Shown here in pieces: positions 25,403 through 35,180 of a DNA stretch of 64,000 bases (positions are counted from its first letter, which is position 1; every line of letters begins with the position of its first letter). This DNA is from Spirochaetaceae bacterium (GTDB lineage Bacteria; Spirochaetota; Leptospiria; Leptospirales; Leptonemataceae). The DNA is taken from assembly GCA_002730875.1 (NCBI GenBank), contig PCBI01000013.1, positions 62,001 to 126,000 on the forward strand, written 5' to 3'. The notes beneath the pieces are model-generated. The model saw only the letters and a list, made by a program, of their open reading frames with translations. It was not told where the DNA came from and did no database searches. Both the position numbers and the translations under genes were made by a program.

Positions 25403-26563
25403 ATGGAAATCCGCAAAAAGATTATTATTGTCGGGGGCGGTCCCGCCGGCTTATCCACGGCGCTGCATCTTTGTAAGCTAGATCCGGAAATGGCCAGAGA
25501 CATTGTGATTCTCGAGAAGGCCACTCATCCCCGAACCAAGGTATGTTCCGGCGCCTTGAGTCATCACGGATCGTTGGTGCTCCAGGGCCTGGGGCTGCAA
25601 CCCCCGGTATCGCATGTTCCCCTTCGAGAAATCCGGATGGCCTACGGTAAGCATTATTACTCTTTTAAAGGAAATCCAATCGCGCGGGTGTTTCAACGAT
25701 CCGAATTCGATGAATGGCTCGCGAGTGAAGTACGAAAAAGGGGCGTTACGGTTCAGGAAAAGGAACCCATTCGCGAAGCCGCCATAGACGAGGACGGAGT
25801 CAGAATCCGAACAGATCACGGCACCTATCATGCAAGAATGGCTGTAGCAGCGGATGGCGCAGCCAGTCCACTGCGTCATTCGTTGGGTTGGCCTATTCGG
25901 CCGGACAACAAATCCAGACTTCTGGACTTTCCTTCGCCCCCGGAAAGCATACCGGGTCCAAAGGCAGCGCTGGCCATTCTGGACTTTTCGCGCATATCCC
26001 GGGGCCTACAGGGGTACCGGTGGGACATACCAACCCAGCAAGACGGCACAGTGTACATGGACCGGGGATTGTTCGACAGCGGCATCGATACCAGGCGTCC
26101 CCTTCTCGGCCTGAAGCCGGAGCTTGCCCGCTATCTTGCCGATCAGGGAATTCGTCTCCAGTCCGAGGAAGCGCGACTCCGAAGCCATCCGTATCACTTC
26201 TTTGATCCATCCAACGATTTCGCCCGTCCCCATGTATTGCTGGCCGGGGATGCCGCCGGAGTGGATCCTCTCTGCGGCGAAGGCATCGCATTCGCCCTGG
26301 GCTACGGACGGGTGGCCGCGAGGCACATCGTCAAAGCATTCCAGAGCCAGGATTTTAGCGGAAAGGGCTACAAAGAGGAGATTATCCAGGATTCCGTGAC
26401 AGGGGAGCTACTCATGCGATTTCGCCTGGCTCGGATCGCCTATTCGATTCGATCAAACCTGGCGCTCAACGTGGGCTGGTACCTTGCATCCCTGGTTGCA
26501 CGTTTTACGAAGTGGAATAATTCCGACTACGTACCGGATGCAAACGTCAAAGAATTCAAATAG
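25403..26563 (+). CDS. FAD-dependent oxidoreductase, geranylgeranyl-reductase-like
   Basis: 386 aa. N-terminal FAD-binding Rossmann motif IIIVGGGPAGLSTALHL at 7-23, then TKVCSGALSHHG, typical of the geranylgeranyl reductase group, which saturates isoprenoid chains of lipids or quinones. The FAD-contacting LLAGDAAGVDPLCGEGIAFALGYGR is at ~288-312. The C-terminal IAYSIRSNLALNVGWYLASLV could touch the membrane. ATG start without strong ribosome site. Convergent with the P450 gene 63 bp away; a joint role in isoprenoid-lipid modification is plausible but inferred. Confidence 0.85.
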   Translation: MEIRKKIIIVGGGPAGLSTALHLCKLDPEMARDIVILEKATHPRTKVCSGALSHHGSLVLQGLGLQPPVSHVPLREIRMAYGKHYYSFKGNPIARVFQRSEFDEWLASEVRKRGVTVQEKEPIREAAIDEDGVRIRTDHGTYHARMAVAADGAASPLRHSLGWPIRPDNKSRLLDFPSPPESIPGPKAALAILDFSRISRGLQGYRWDIPTQQDGTVYMDRGLFDSGIDTRRPLLGLKPELARYLADQGIRLQSEEARLRSHPYHFFDPSNDFARPHVLLAGDAAGVDPLCGEGIAFALGYGRVAARHIVKAFQSQDFSGKGYKEEIIQDSVTGELLMRFRLARIAYSIRSNLALNVGWYLASLVARFTKWNNSDYVPDANVKEFK

Positions 26564-26626
26564 CGGTTGATCGTCACGCCAGCCCTTCGATACCCCTCGG
26601 GAACTCCGGAATCGGTTCAGTTGTTC

Positions 26627-27988
26627 CTACAACGGCTCCAACTTCATAGACAGCCCCTTCTTCAGGCCCAGGGTTGCTCCGGTCATCAGCTCCGGGCTAG
26701 AGCCCTCAATGGATTGAAAGCGGAAATTCTTCAAAACCGTTCCCAGTATCATGGGACCTTCCATGAGCGCCAGGTTCTTGCCAAGGCAGGCCCTGGATCC
26801 GCCCCCAAAAGGTAGGAAATGGGAGCGTATTTCGCCGGCCGCATTTGAATCGGCGAACCTTTCGGGTAAGAAAGCCAGAGGCTCCGGCCAATGCTCGGGG
26901 TTTCGATGGATGTCCCAGATAGATAACAGAAGCAGAGCGCCCTTCGGGATCCCGAAATCCCCGAGGCGAACACTCTTAATCGGCGTTCGATTTACCATGT
27001 ACACCGGAGGGTAGATTCGCATGGCCTCTTGAAACGCATTGCGAATCCCGTGCAGTTGCTGACTTTCTTCTTCTGTGGGGATATCCCCATTTATAGTCTC
27101 CTGTGCTTCCTTCCTGAGGGATTCGGCCGCATCTGCATTCTGGGCGAGTAGCCATAATGTCATTGTCAGTCCAAAGGACGTAGTGTCGAAACCTGCAAAT
27201 AATACGGTCATTAATTCGTCGCGAATCTCCTCATCGGTCATGCGTTCCGCGGTTTCTGCATCCTCGGCCTCAATGAACATAGTCAGCAGATCCGATGGTC
27301 GATCCCCGGACGCTCGGCGATTTGCAATCAGAGATTTGAGTAGCTCTTCCAGCATCCGATGTGCATTTCGCACTCGCGGCTGCGCCAGATAGGCTAGCGA
27401 TAGGGGCAGAGGGAACGGATTGAAGAAGCGTTTTATGCAGAAACCAGAAAGGATCGAGAAGCAGTCAAAGAGCGTTTCTGATTCCCGTTTTGCCTCTCCG
27501 GAGAAAAGGCTTCGCAGGATGACTTGAAGTGTGACCCGCTGCATTTGCTCATGTATATCCAGCACTCTCAAAGAACGGTCAGCAAGAATGACTTCGGAAA
27601 TGGCGCCCTGAATATGGGACTCAAAACTTCGGATAGCGGCTGTGGAAAAGAACGGATTCATCAGACGTCGCTGGCGTTTCCAATGGTTACCGTTACTTAG
27701 AACCAACCCTTTTCCCAGAAGAGGCTCGAAACGCACATTGGCCGGTCCTTTCAAGAAGTCACGTTCGGTGCGAACCAGAATATCATGTACCAACTCAGCG
27801 TCGGAAACCACATATACTCTCTTACCCGGGATCGGAACTCTTACGATGCCGCCATACTCTTTGCGCAACGCCTCCGAAAGACCCAGGACATCGCGCTGTA
27901 ATTCACGGGCATACCTCAGGGAAAAGACGGCGGATGGCCCGGGTATTTCCCGGCCTGGACGGTCTTTTACTGACTCTGTTGGCTTCAT
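26627..27988 (-). CDS. Cytochrome P450
   Basis: 453 aa, with AGGAG eight bases before the ATG. Family signatures: I-helix oxygen motif AGFDTTS (~275), the ExxR in FQEAMRIYPP (~330), the PERF-like FLPERF, and the heme loop FGGGSRACLGK with Cys401. No N-terminal membrane anchor. Sequence style (LKGPANVRFEPLLGKGLVLSNGNHWKRQRRLMNPFF) resembles CYP4/CYP102-like and bacterial fatty-acid or terpene hydroxylases. Probably hydroxylates a lipid or isoprenoid. Lies 195 bp after the cNMP-binding methyltransferase gene on the same strand and may share its transcript. Confidence 0.93.
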   Translation of the reverse strand: MKPTESVKDRPGREIPGPSAVFSLRYARELQRDVLGLSEALRKEYGGIVRVPIPGKRVYVVSDAELVHDILVRTERDFLKGPANVRFEPLLGKGLVLSNGNHWKRQRRLMNPFFSTAAIRSFESHIQGAISEVILADRSLRVLDIHEQMQRVTLQVILRSLFSGEAKRESETLFDCFSILSGFCIKRFFNPFPLPLSLAYLAQPRVRNAHRMLEELLKSLIANRRASGDRPSDLLTMFIEAEDAETAERMTDEEIRDELMTVLFAGFDTTSFGLTMTLWLLAQNADAAESLRKEAQETINGDIPTEEESQQLHGIRNAFQEAMRIYPPVYMVNRTPIKSVRLGDFGIPKGALLLLSIWDIHRNPEHWPEPLAFLPERFADSNAAGEIRSHFLPFGGGSRACLGKNLALMEGPMILGTVLKNFRFQSIEGSSPELMTGATLGLKKGLSMKLEPL

Positions 27989-28183
27989 TCTCTATGCTCC
28001 TACGATTCGAAGGATTCGTTTCTGCCCGAAGCCCTTTTGTTCTTATTGCCCTGGGCGCGCCAGTAGCTTCGCTCTACACTCGGGTATCTGCAGGCCGGTA
28101 GCCCTGCCGCCACTGATCTCGCGGAAAACAGTCCTGTCCAAAAGTTCAGGATGTCAGCCCCGGTTTGGCTCATGGCAAAATCG

Positions 28184-29677
28184 TCAGTCGGGCTTGCGAA
28201 GCAGGCAATACTGAAATATCTGACTTTCGTCCACGCTCCATTCAATGCTGCATTCGGCAAACCTGGATCCCGCGATAATCTGCTCAAAGTCTTCTCGCGA
28301 ACGTTCGTGCATGAGCCACTCAAGGAGATGCACAAGTAATGGTGTGTCCGCATGGTTGGGAGATGTGACGCTGATTAATGTGAATCCACCGGGCTGCAGT
28401 GTTTCGTAGATCCAATCCAGAAGCGAAATACATTCGCTTTCAACAAGATAGTCCATGAGGCCAAAAACCGTGATCAGGTCCTGGGGTTCCAGAGTCATCC
28501 GGCCCCTACCCGCCACAAGTCCCAGGACATTCTGTTCCACCAGATCTACAGTGTGCTGCATACCAGGAATTGTCTGCTCCTCGGCTACAGCGGCCAGAGC
28601 ATCCTGATCGAGATCCACCATAGTGATGGATGGCGCGCTCCTGGTTCGGCCCAAATACTCCAGTGTCTCTCGGGCCGAGCCCGAAGCCAGTCCGAGGATC
28701 AAAGGCTGAGAACGGTCCACCAGGAGTCGAGCCATGATCGATGCGGCCAGCGAAACTCCATCCCGCCGGGCGCGGCAAAAATCCCGGTTCAAAAACCAGC
28801 GGTCTATGGATTCGCCCAGAATCGTATCGCCCCGGGGTTGATTTTGTTGAACCAGCGTATTGGTGACGATATCATCCGAGAATCCTCGCGGCTTCATATA
28901 ACAGTGAGCCATAGTTTCGCTCAACATGAACCAGCGAAAGGTCTCACGAAACACGTACGCGCCAATTCCAATGAGTAGCTGATCCGTATCCCGGTAACCC
29001 ATGAGGTCGTCGTAGCCAATCTCCACAAGGGCCTGCGGACCGGTGAAGCGTTTAAGGTCCTGAATCACGTTGTCGCATAATTCGTCTACCCGGGTGTCCA
29101 GGTCTGGAATGCTTTCTCCGCGACGTAGCGCATTATGCAGGGCCCGCATACTGGAATCGAAACTTTCCATTGAGGCAATTAGCTCTTCCGGTATTTGCCG
29201 CTGGGTAATATAGCCCATTCGTGTGGAATGAAACCGGTTTACCTGCGCCACTTCGTTCACATTTAGTTCCTGGACATAGGCGGTGGCTTCGCGAAGTCTC
29301 TGGGAAAGGGTGACGGCCAGGGAGTGGTAAACCCGCGCCGAGAATCCGGGATCGGAGGATAGCAAAGAATCCAGCCGATGGACATCGATAGCTTCCACCA
29401 GAACATCGCCTTCAGCCACCACAAAAGCGCTGGCCCCCTGTTGCTCCAGAAAGCTCATTTCTCCAAAGCTTTCATCGGGCCCCAACCGATGCAGTGTAAT
29501 GGAATGTCCGTCCACCTCGCCGGCGATTCGTACAAAGCCGCTCCGGATGAGGTATATGGCCTTTTGATCGCTTCCTGCAGTAATGATAACGTCGTTGTTC
29601 TGGTAGCGTATTTCTCTGGCGCTGGACCGTAAAGTCTGCCAGTCGGAATCCGTTAATAATGCCAGCGCTCTTGCCAT
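28184..29677 (-). CDS. Cyclic-nucleotide-binding domain fused to SAM methyltransferase
   Basis: 497 aa. Residues ~1-125 are a CRP-like cNMP-binding domain (IYLIRSGFVRIAGEVDGHSITLHRLGPDESFGEMSFLE), without a helix-turn-helix. A helical linker follows (~130-290). From ~320 a class I methyltransferase fold appears: LILGLASGSARETLEYL (glycine-rich SAM loop), ITMVDLDQDAL (acidic end of strand 2), LITVFGLMDYL, and LQPGGFTLISV. Similar proteins are annotated in connection with 3-hydroxypalmitate methyl ester formation, but I cannot verify that. The design implies methylation controlled by cAMP or cGMP. Starts 1 nt after the upstream gene, with GGGGAGGG as ribosome site. Confidence 0.85.
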   Translation of the reverse strand: MARALALLTDSDWQTLRSSAREIRYQNNDVIITAGSDQKAIYLIRSGFVRIAGEVDGHSITLHRLGPDESFGEMSFLEQQGASAFVVAEGDVLVEAIDVHRLDSLLSSDPGFSARVYHSLAVTLSQRLREATAYVQELNVNEVAQVNRFHSTRMGYITQRQIPEELIASMESFDSSMRALHNALRRGESIPDLDTRVDELCDNVIQDLKRFTGPQALVEIGYDDLMGYRDTDQLLIGIGAYVFRETFRWFMLSETMAHCYMKPRGFSDDIVTNTLVQQNQPRGDTILGESIDRWFLNRDFCRARRDGVSLAASIMARLLVDRSQPLILGLASGSARETLEYLGRTRSAPSITMVDLDQDALAAVAEEQTIPGMQHTVDLVEQNVLGLVAGRGRMTLEPQDLITVFGLMDYLVESECISLLDWIYETLQPGGFTLISVTSPNHADTPLLVHLLEWLMHERSREDFEQIIAGSRFAECSIEWSVDESQIFQYCLLRKPD

Positions 29678-29678
29678 A

Positions 29679-30833
29679 CTAGCCCTCCCCTTTCGCGCCA
29701 GAGTTTAGTTTCTCTGGCATATTAAATTTCGCTTCTTTGCCCTTGAGCCCTGCATTCAAAGTACGACGCCATACAAACTGGCCTATATGCGTTGCCAGAA
29801 ACCGGGAACCAGGCAAAATCAGTCTCAGGAGCTCCAGCGTTCGCACGAATGGCCAAATAAAATAAGGAAGAAACTGCCAAACATTAAAGCCAAGACCCAG
29901 TTCCGATCCCCGCCTTGCCCCCAGCAGATTTCGGGTTAGTCCGGCCAACATGGAACGAATCAAGGATCGCATAGGCAAAGCCACCACATCCACTGCCATA
30001 GCCGATCCTGCATCCAGCAGCGAGTTCATTAGCTGCACGGATGGCTCGTCCGCCGGCCGGCGATTCAGTTCCAGTACGTCCAGGATGCGATGGCATTCGT
30101 TCGCATTGGCAGGTAAGATATCTCGGTCGATCCCCAGAAGAAATCCATTGTAACGCCAGATTGCGTACATTGCCTGCTCTTCTCTTTGACTGATGAAAAC
30201 ACCCCAGCGACGTAATGCGCGAATCACGGCGAGCGAAAATAAGACATTGCTTCCCAGCATCTGCCACTGGTTCAGGGGCATCCCCCAGTTTTCTTTATCC
30301 CAGGTGCCCGATTTCAGAAGCAGCCGGCGCACCTGGGCATGCATTAATCTGACTCGAATCGTAATTTGAAACCCGCGACCGCTCGGACGTAATCCGCCCG
30401 GCTGACAACACTCGTAGACAAAGCCCGCCGTTTCATCCAGACGACGACGCGCACGCTGCACGAGACGACCGGAAAGGACCAGAGGTTTGCTGCTCAGCGG
30501 ATCCAGATAACCGGTGGGTAGCGAATGGCACATCAAAGCCGCCGGCCCAAAAGGACCGGTACGGATAAATGTGTTGGCTCCGTACTCGATTTCGCTCCAG
30601 TCCGCCCATAGCGGAGTACGTTCGATATCCGCAAGAAGCGCCCGAACAGAAGCTGGCGCCTCGGGAAACCGATCAATTCCCTGCTTCAATGCCATTGAAA
30701 GAATGGCATTTCCTTCGCCGGGCCGCATACGAGAAAAATCTTCTACAACGGCATCCGCCAGCACATCGGTGGCGTAGAAGTACGGCGCCATGCGCCGCTG
30801 CAATTCTTCAGTTTCCGGCCGGTTGTTTTTCAT
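29679..30833 (-). CDS. DUF2236 (MpaB/latex-clearing-protein-like) oxygenase
   Basis: 384 aa from ATG 30833, which overlaps the stop of the methyltransferase gene in an ATGA junction. Features of the DUF2236 family: FGPAALMCHSLPTGYLDPLSSKPLVLSG, then the conserved TIRVRLMHAQVRRLLLKSGTWD with heme-contacting Arg/His, and WGMPLNQWQMLGSNVLFSLAVI. Members include rubber oxygenase Lcp and fungal MpaB, which cleave isoprenoid chains, so the substrate may be an isoprenoid or other lipid. Middle gene of a tightly spaced three-gene operon. Confidence 0.85.
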   Translation of the reverse strand: MKNNRPETEELQRRMAPYFYATDVLADAVVEDFSRMRPGEGNAILSMALKQGIDRFPEAPASVRALLADIERTPLWADWSEIEYGANTFIRTGPFGPAALMCHSLPTGYLDPLSSKPLVLSGRLVQRARRRLDETAGFVYECCQPGGLRPSGRGFQITIRVRLMHAQVRRLLLKSGTWDKENWGMPLNQWQMLGSNVLFSLAVIRALRRWGVFISQREEQAMYAIWRYNGFLLGIDRDILPANANECHRILDVLELNRRPADEPSVQLMNSLLDAGSAMAVDVVALPMRSLIRSMLAGLTRNLLGARRGSELGLGFNVWQFLPYFIWPFVRTLELLRLILPGSRFLATHIGQFVWRRTLNAGLKGKEAKFNMPEKLNSGAKGEG

Positions 30834-31711
30834 TCGAAGGCGCCGGGCCCGGCTGAACCTGGCTTGCGAGCCATAAAGACCCCGTACTGCCAGAGTTTTC
30901 GTTGGAGTGCTCGCCACTGGTATTTTCCGGCGGTGTAATTCCCATGCTGTATTTCGTTTCTAAGTCCTATCCAGTACATCAGATGAGCCGGAATGGTGGC
31001 CATGATTGCGCGGCTGTTAAGCTTTCGAGCCGACGGTATAACAAGGTTGGTTACGTCCTGCGACTGAATGTTTTCAAAGCCAGCCCGGGCAGCGAACTCT
31101 ACAAACTCTTCAGTAGTTGCCAGGGAGTCCACGGCCCATGGTTCAAGCCAGCCACGCATTAGATCCTTTTGTTCGGACTCCAGGGATTCCATTGGCGTAG
31201 TACTGAAGCCATCCGCCACAATCAATCTACCCCCGGGAGCCAGCAGGCGGTACGCTTCAGTAAGAAACGCCTCTTTATTGGCCGTGTGACAGATACTTTC
31301 GATAGCCCAGACAACGCTAAACGACTCCGAGCGAAAACTGGTGCGGTTAAAGTCTTGAACCTGGAAATTAGCGGGAATCTTTTTTCGTCTGGCTGATTCC
31401 GTAGCCCGGTTTACCTGGCGTTGGGACAGAGAAATACCGGTGCATTCACATCCGTAGGTTTGCGCCAGGTAAATTGAGCTGCCTCCCACCCCGCAACCCG
31501 CATCCAGAACCCGATCCTTTCCGTTGATGTCAATGGCCTGCGCCATCCAGCGATTCTGATTCTCCTGGGCTTGAATCAGGGACCGAATTCCCTGCGTCCA
31601 GAAGCCATAGTGCAGCGCCAGACTGCGACTTGTATGCCAAACAAACTGGTAGTCCCATTCGCAGGTATCATAGTAGGAAACGATTTCTTCGTGGGACCGG
31701 ATGGATTGCAT
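30830..31711 (-). CDS. SAM-dependent methyltransferase (tocopherol/sterol methyltransferase-like)
   Basis: 293 aa from an ATG at 31711; the frame continues upstream but without family sequence. Motif I VLDAGCGVGGSSIYLAQ, then GISLSQRQVNRA, and the SMT-like FSVVWAIESICHTANKEAFLTEAYRLLAPGGRLIVAD are all present. Such enzymes C-methylate tocopherols, sterols or similar lipids, or act in coenzyme methylation. First gene of an operon with the DUF2236 oxygenase (4-bp overlap) and the cNMP-binding methyltransferase. Divergent from the small gene at 31892. Confidence 0.88.
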   Translation of the reverse strand: MQSIRSHEEIVSYYDTCEWDYQFVWHTSRSLALHYGFWTQGIRSLIQAQENQNRWMAQAIDINGKDRVLDAGCGVGGSSIYLAQTYGCECTGISLSQRQVNRATESARRKKIPANFQVQDFNRTSFRSESFSVVWAIESICHTANKEAFLTEAYRLLAPGGRLIVADGFSTTPMESLESEQKDLMRGWLEPWAVDSLATTEEFVEFAARAGFENIQSQDVTNLVIPSARKLNSRAIMATIPAHLMYWIGLRNEIQHGNYTAGKYQWRALQRKLWQYGVFMARKPGSAGPGAFE

Positions 31712-31891
31712 GCGACCGCCGCAAGATACTCTTTTCGACCGAAAAGGAGCAAGCAAGTTTTCGATTTGCGGTCCCCTGAACAGGTGGTTTTTGCCCTCGA
31801 CCTCCCATTTCGTACAGGCGTTCTGCACAATGAATATCCCCTTCCTTTTTTTTGAGTTGCTCGAATCTAACCTGGCAGGACAGATTTGCTC

Positions 31892-32263
31892 GTGTCCCAG
31901 AATCTTTCCGATGATCAAAAAGCCGAACTGGCATCCTTGAGCCAGGAACCCTACGGTCATGACCTGGCAAAAAAAGTGGCGAAGCACCTGAAGCTAAGGG
32001 GCTCGATTGCCCACAACCACCGGGACTACTGCGGAACCGGGCTCTTCTATCTGGAGGGCGAGTATCTCTATACAGTCGTTGATGATGGGCATCCGGTTCC
32101 TTACTACGGTCGGGAGCGTGGCTGGAGCTTTGGAGACCTGCACTCTTTCGCAGCCTGGCTTTCGCAGCAATCCGATTATTCCCTGAGTATGGCAGACAAT
32201 CCGGCGGTATTCAACAATCAGACCATTACGCGAAGTAGACTGGAGAAAGCCCTGGAAAGATAG
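31892..32263 (+). CDS. Small conserved protein, intact paralogue of the pseudogene at 13888
   Basis: 123 aa from a GTG at 31892 with GCAGGAC upstream. No signal or membrane segment. Motifs shared with the frameshifted copy: QKAELASLS, HDLAKKVAKHLK, a central NHRDYCGTGLF, DDGHPV, QSDYSLS and FNNQTITRSRLE, the last near the C-terminus. Family unknown to me; the compact size and scattered copies would fit an immunity-type or cassette-borne gene, which is only inference. Confidence 0.7.
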   Translation: MSQNLSDDQKAELASLSQEPYGHDLAKKVAKHLKLRGSIAHNHRDYCGTGLFYLEGEYLYTVVDDGHPVPYYGRERGWSFGDLHSFAAWLSQQSDYSLSMADNPAVFNNQTITRSRLEKALER

Positions 32264-32414
32264 TCCATTTTCCCTGCCCTGGCCTTTTTTGAGCAATCCA
32301 ACGCTCCCTCAAAACTGCGTCGGGCCTAAACCCGATGCCTTAACTGCCGAAGATCGTACCATGCAGTTCGGCACCCAGGGCCCATCTCGAACACTCCGAT
32401 CTTCGCCAACACGA

Positions 32415-34985
32415 ATGCAGGGCTGCTGCCCGGTCAGGGCGATTACCGGCGAATTTATCCGAATCATTCTGGCAGTCTTGTTGGCATCGACTCTTGCGAA
32501 TTGCGCTACTACATCCCCGTCTTTACCGGGACCGGGAATCTCGGTTACTGGTTCCGGGCCCCGATTGATCCATGCCACGGTATCTCGTCAGCACAGCAGA
32601 GTACGGGAGCTCCTGGAGGCAGGCGCCGATCCCAACACATCCTACCCCGGGGGCTACTGGCACGGAGACCGACCCCTGCACTTTGCTGTTCGGAATGGGG
32701 ATTTGCGAGCGGTGTACCTGTTGTTGCGAAACGGAGCTGACGTTAATGCGCGGAACGCAAACGGAGAAACTCCGCTAATTACAGCTATAGATGAGCGATC
32801 CGTAGATCTGATCCAGATCCTGTTGAATGAAGGAGCAGACCCGTCCCTTCCGACGAAGAATGGGCTTACTCCATTGCATGTGGCAGCGGATCGTGGACTG
32901 GCCAGGATTGTCCGGGACCTTCTCATTAGAAATGTGGAGGTGGATGCCAAAACGGATGATGGCCTGACTCCGTTGATGGTCGCCTGTAAGCGCTATGAAC
33001 CAATTGTTCGCCTTCTCATCGAGGCCGGCGCGGACGTAAACGCCCGAACCAGATCCGGTACCACTCCCATCATGTATGCCAGTCATACTGGATCTCTGAA
33101 AATTGTTCAACTCCTGGTTGAATCGGGGGCCGAAATCGGCCACAGGAGAGTCGATAGCAAGGATGCTCTTTATTATGCCTTCTTTCCGCACATGTATCAT
33201 TTTGATCGTCCCGGAACATTGCAATTCCTGCTTCAGCACATCGATGTAGATCGAAGATATACAGACTCGAAGAGCACTCTGTTGATGCTGAGTTCGGCAT
33301 TCTACTATGGCGATGATTGGCAGACTGGATTCCTTTTGAGAAACGGAGCCGATCCCACGGCCCGGGATGCGGATGGGGCCCGGGCAGTAGATTATTGTCG
33401 GCGCGAAGACTGCAGAGCCGCTCTGCAGGAGGCAATGAAAGACCGGGGAGCTACCGGGAAGCCGGAAACTGGCCCGGCGGTGGAACAACATCGTCAGGAT
33501 GAGAAACGTGAGGAGCCGCGTCGTCAGGACGAGAAACGTCAGGAGGATCAGCAGGACGGGCCCTGGACAAGGGACTGGCTGAAGCAACGACTGGACTCCG
33601 GCGCGAAGCCAGCCCCCATGATTCGCGCAGTGCTGCACGCCTATGACGGTGAGCTCTCAGAAAACGGAACCGAGGCTCTGCAACTTCTTCTGACGAAGCT
33701 TGAAGGAACATTGAGTCAGAACCTGGTCACCGAAATCTGGCCTTTGATTAACTTCGAAAACCCGCGAACCAGTTTCTATAGTCGGTATCAGCACAAAGAT
33801 GCAGAAAAACAGGCTGCTGTTACCGAGCATCCTTTGATCGATTCGCTGCTGGCCAGAGAAATGGTGGGTTATCCTATAGGGGCAGCATGCACCCGAGCCT
33901 TATATGCCTATCTGGATGCTGGCGGCAACCCCCGGCCGGCTCCTTTCCAGGGTTTCTACTTCTATGATCAGTCCCTTCTTTCGAAAATCTGGTTTTGCCC
34001 GGATGCGAAACAACGAATGCACCGATTAATCGAAGCCGGAGCCTTACATCCGGACCTGGCCGGGGAATTCTACTCGGACTTGATTCGGTTTAATATGTTG
34101 GACGAATTTCTGATTCGCAAACTTGGGGCGAAAGGCTTTGGCCCGGACCACCAGTACAAGTACCTTGCCCAGAGGCCGCTTTGCACTGCAATCGATCTAG
34201 GCAAAACAGAAAGTGTGCGGCTTCTGCGAAACTTCACTTCGAACCAGACATGCTTCAGAAATGAAGAAGGCCCGCTAAGCGCCCGGGTCTACGCCATGCG
34301 TCATGCTCCAAAGGCAAGCCGGAAAGAAATCGTCGCACTCTTGCCAGCCACCCGGCAGAGCGAACTGGAAGAGCTTATTTCTCAGGGTTCCCCTGCGCGG
34401 CTTGCAACTTATCTGAAGCTCAATCAAGAGGCAAACCTGGACCTGGTTCAGTTAGAAGGCCTGCTCGGGTTAGACGAACGTATGGCCCGGGCCTCTCTGC
34501 ATCGACTTATCGGGACCGAACCAATGATTGCCTATGCTCTGAATCAACGTAACCGGGAATTGGCGCGAATTGCTCTGGAAAATGATTCGAACCACGCAGT
34601 ACCGCTGGCGGATGTTACCTATCGATTTCCTGAATTCTTGCCGGACCTACTCCGGCAAAGGTCGGATTGGAGCAAAGAGGAACTGGAAGATGCTTTGATA
34701 GCGGCGGTTCATCAGGGAAACGTGGAGGCCGCGCAGTTGCTCATTCAGGCCGGCGCATCGGTCCGGATGCTGGTATGGAACAGCTATAGTCTCCTGCATC
34801 TGGCCCGGGATAACCCGAAAATGTATCTGTTTCTCAAACGCCAGGGAGCGGAGTCCATGCCCAACGACCAGCCGCCCGAGTTTTCTCTACCGAGTAAGAA
34901 TGAAACGGACCGCCTTATCGAAGACTCGCGGGAGCTGCGGGAACAGACCGAGGAAATCCAACCCCGGATAAAGCCTCTGCCGTAA
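32415..34985 (+). CDS. Ankyrin-repeat lipoprotein, 856 aa
   Basis: Start uncertain: ATG 32415 leads directly to a signal peptide (FIRIILAVLLASTLANC), ATG 32361 and a farther start are alternatives. A lipobox LANC makes it an envelope lipoprotein. At least six ankyrin repeats follow in the first ~300 residues (for example GDRPLHFAVRNGDLRAVYLLL, NGADVNARNANGETPLITAI, NGLTPLHVAADRGLARIV). A charged repeat with QDEKREEPRRQDEKRQ separates these from a large second half that again contains degenerate ankyrin-like units near the end. Ankyrin repeats bind proteins; target unknown. Confidence 0.85.
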   Translation: MQGCCPVRAITGEFIRIILAVLLASTLANCATTSPSLPGPGISVTGSGPRLIHATVSRQHSRVRELLEAGADPNTSYPGGYWHGDRPLHFAVRNGDLRAVYLLLRNGADVNARNANGETPLITAIDERSVDLIQILLNEGADPSLPTKNGLTPLHVAADRGLARIVRDLLIRNVEVDAKTDDGLTPLMVACKRYEPIVRLLIEAGADVNARTRSGTTPIMYASHTGSLKIVQLLVESGAEIGHRRVDSKDALYYAFFPHMYHFDRPGTLQFLLQHIDVDRRYTDSKSTLLMLSSAFYYGDDWQTGFLLRNGADPTARDADGARAVDYCRREDCRAALQEAMKDRGATGKPETGPAVEQHRQDEKREEPRRQDEKRQEDQQDGPWTRDWLKQRLDSGAKPAPMIRAVLHAYDGELSENGTEALQLLLTKLEGTLSQNLVTEIWPLINFENPRTSFYSRYQHKDAEKQAAVTEHPLIDSLLAREMVGYPIGAACTRALYAYLDAGGNPRPAPFQGFYFYDQSLLSKIWFCPDAKQRMHRLIEAGALHPDLAGEFYSDLIRFNMLDEFLIRKLGAKGFGPDHQYKYLAQRPLCTAIDLGKTESVRLLRNFTSNQTCFRNEEGPLSARVYAMRHAPKASRKEIVALLPATRQSELEELISQGSPARLATYLKLNQEANLDLVQLEGLLGLDERMARASLHRLIGTEPMIAYALNQRNRELARIALENDSNHAVPLADVTYRFPEFLPDLLRQRSDWSKEELEDALIAAVHQGNVEAAQLLIQAGASVRMLVWNSYSLLHLARDNPKMYLFLKRQGAESMPNDQPPEFSLPSKNETDRLIEDSRELREQTEEIQPRIKPLP

Positions 34986-35180
34986 GTTTCGTTATTAGCT
35001 TTACAACCCTGCTGCATCCGTAACTCTGGTCATAACGCTTTTCTATCACTCGATTCACGACTCGGCGCAAGAACCCGAGCAGCATGACCGGCTTTGCCTT
35101 TCCTTCTACTTTGTTCTTCTCCCTTTCCCATGATATCGCTATTTGATCGCAAAGCGATTCTCTAACTCAGGAAAAAGAAA

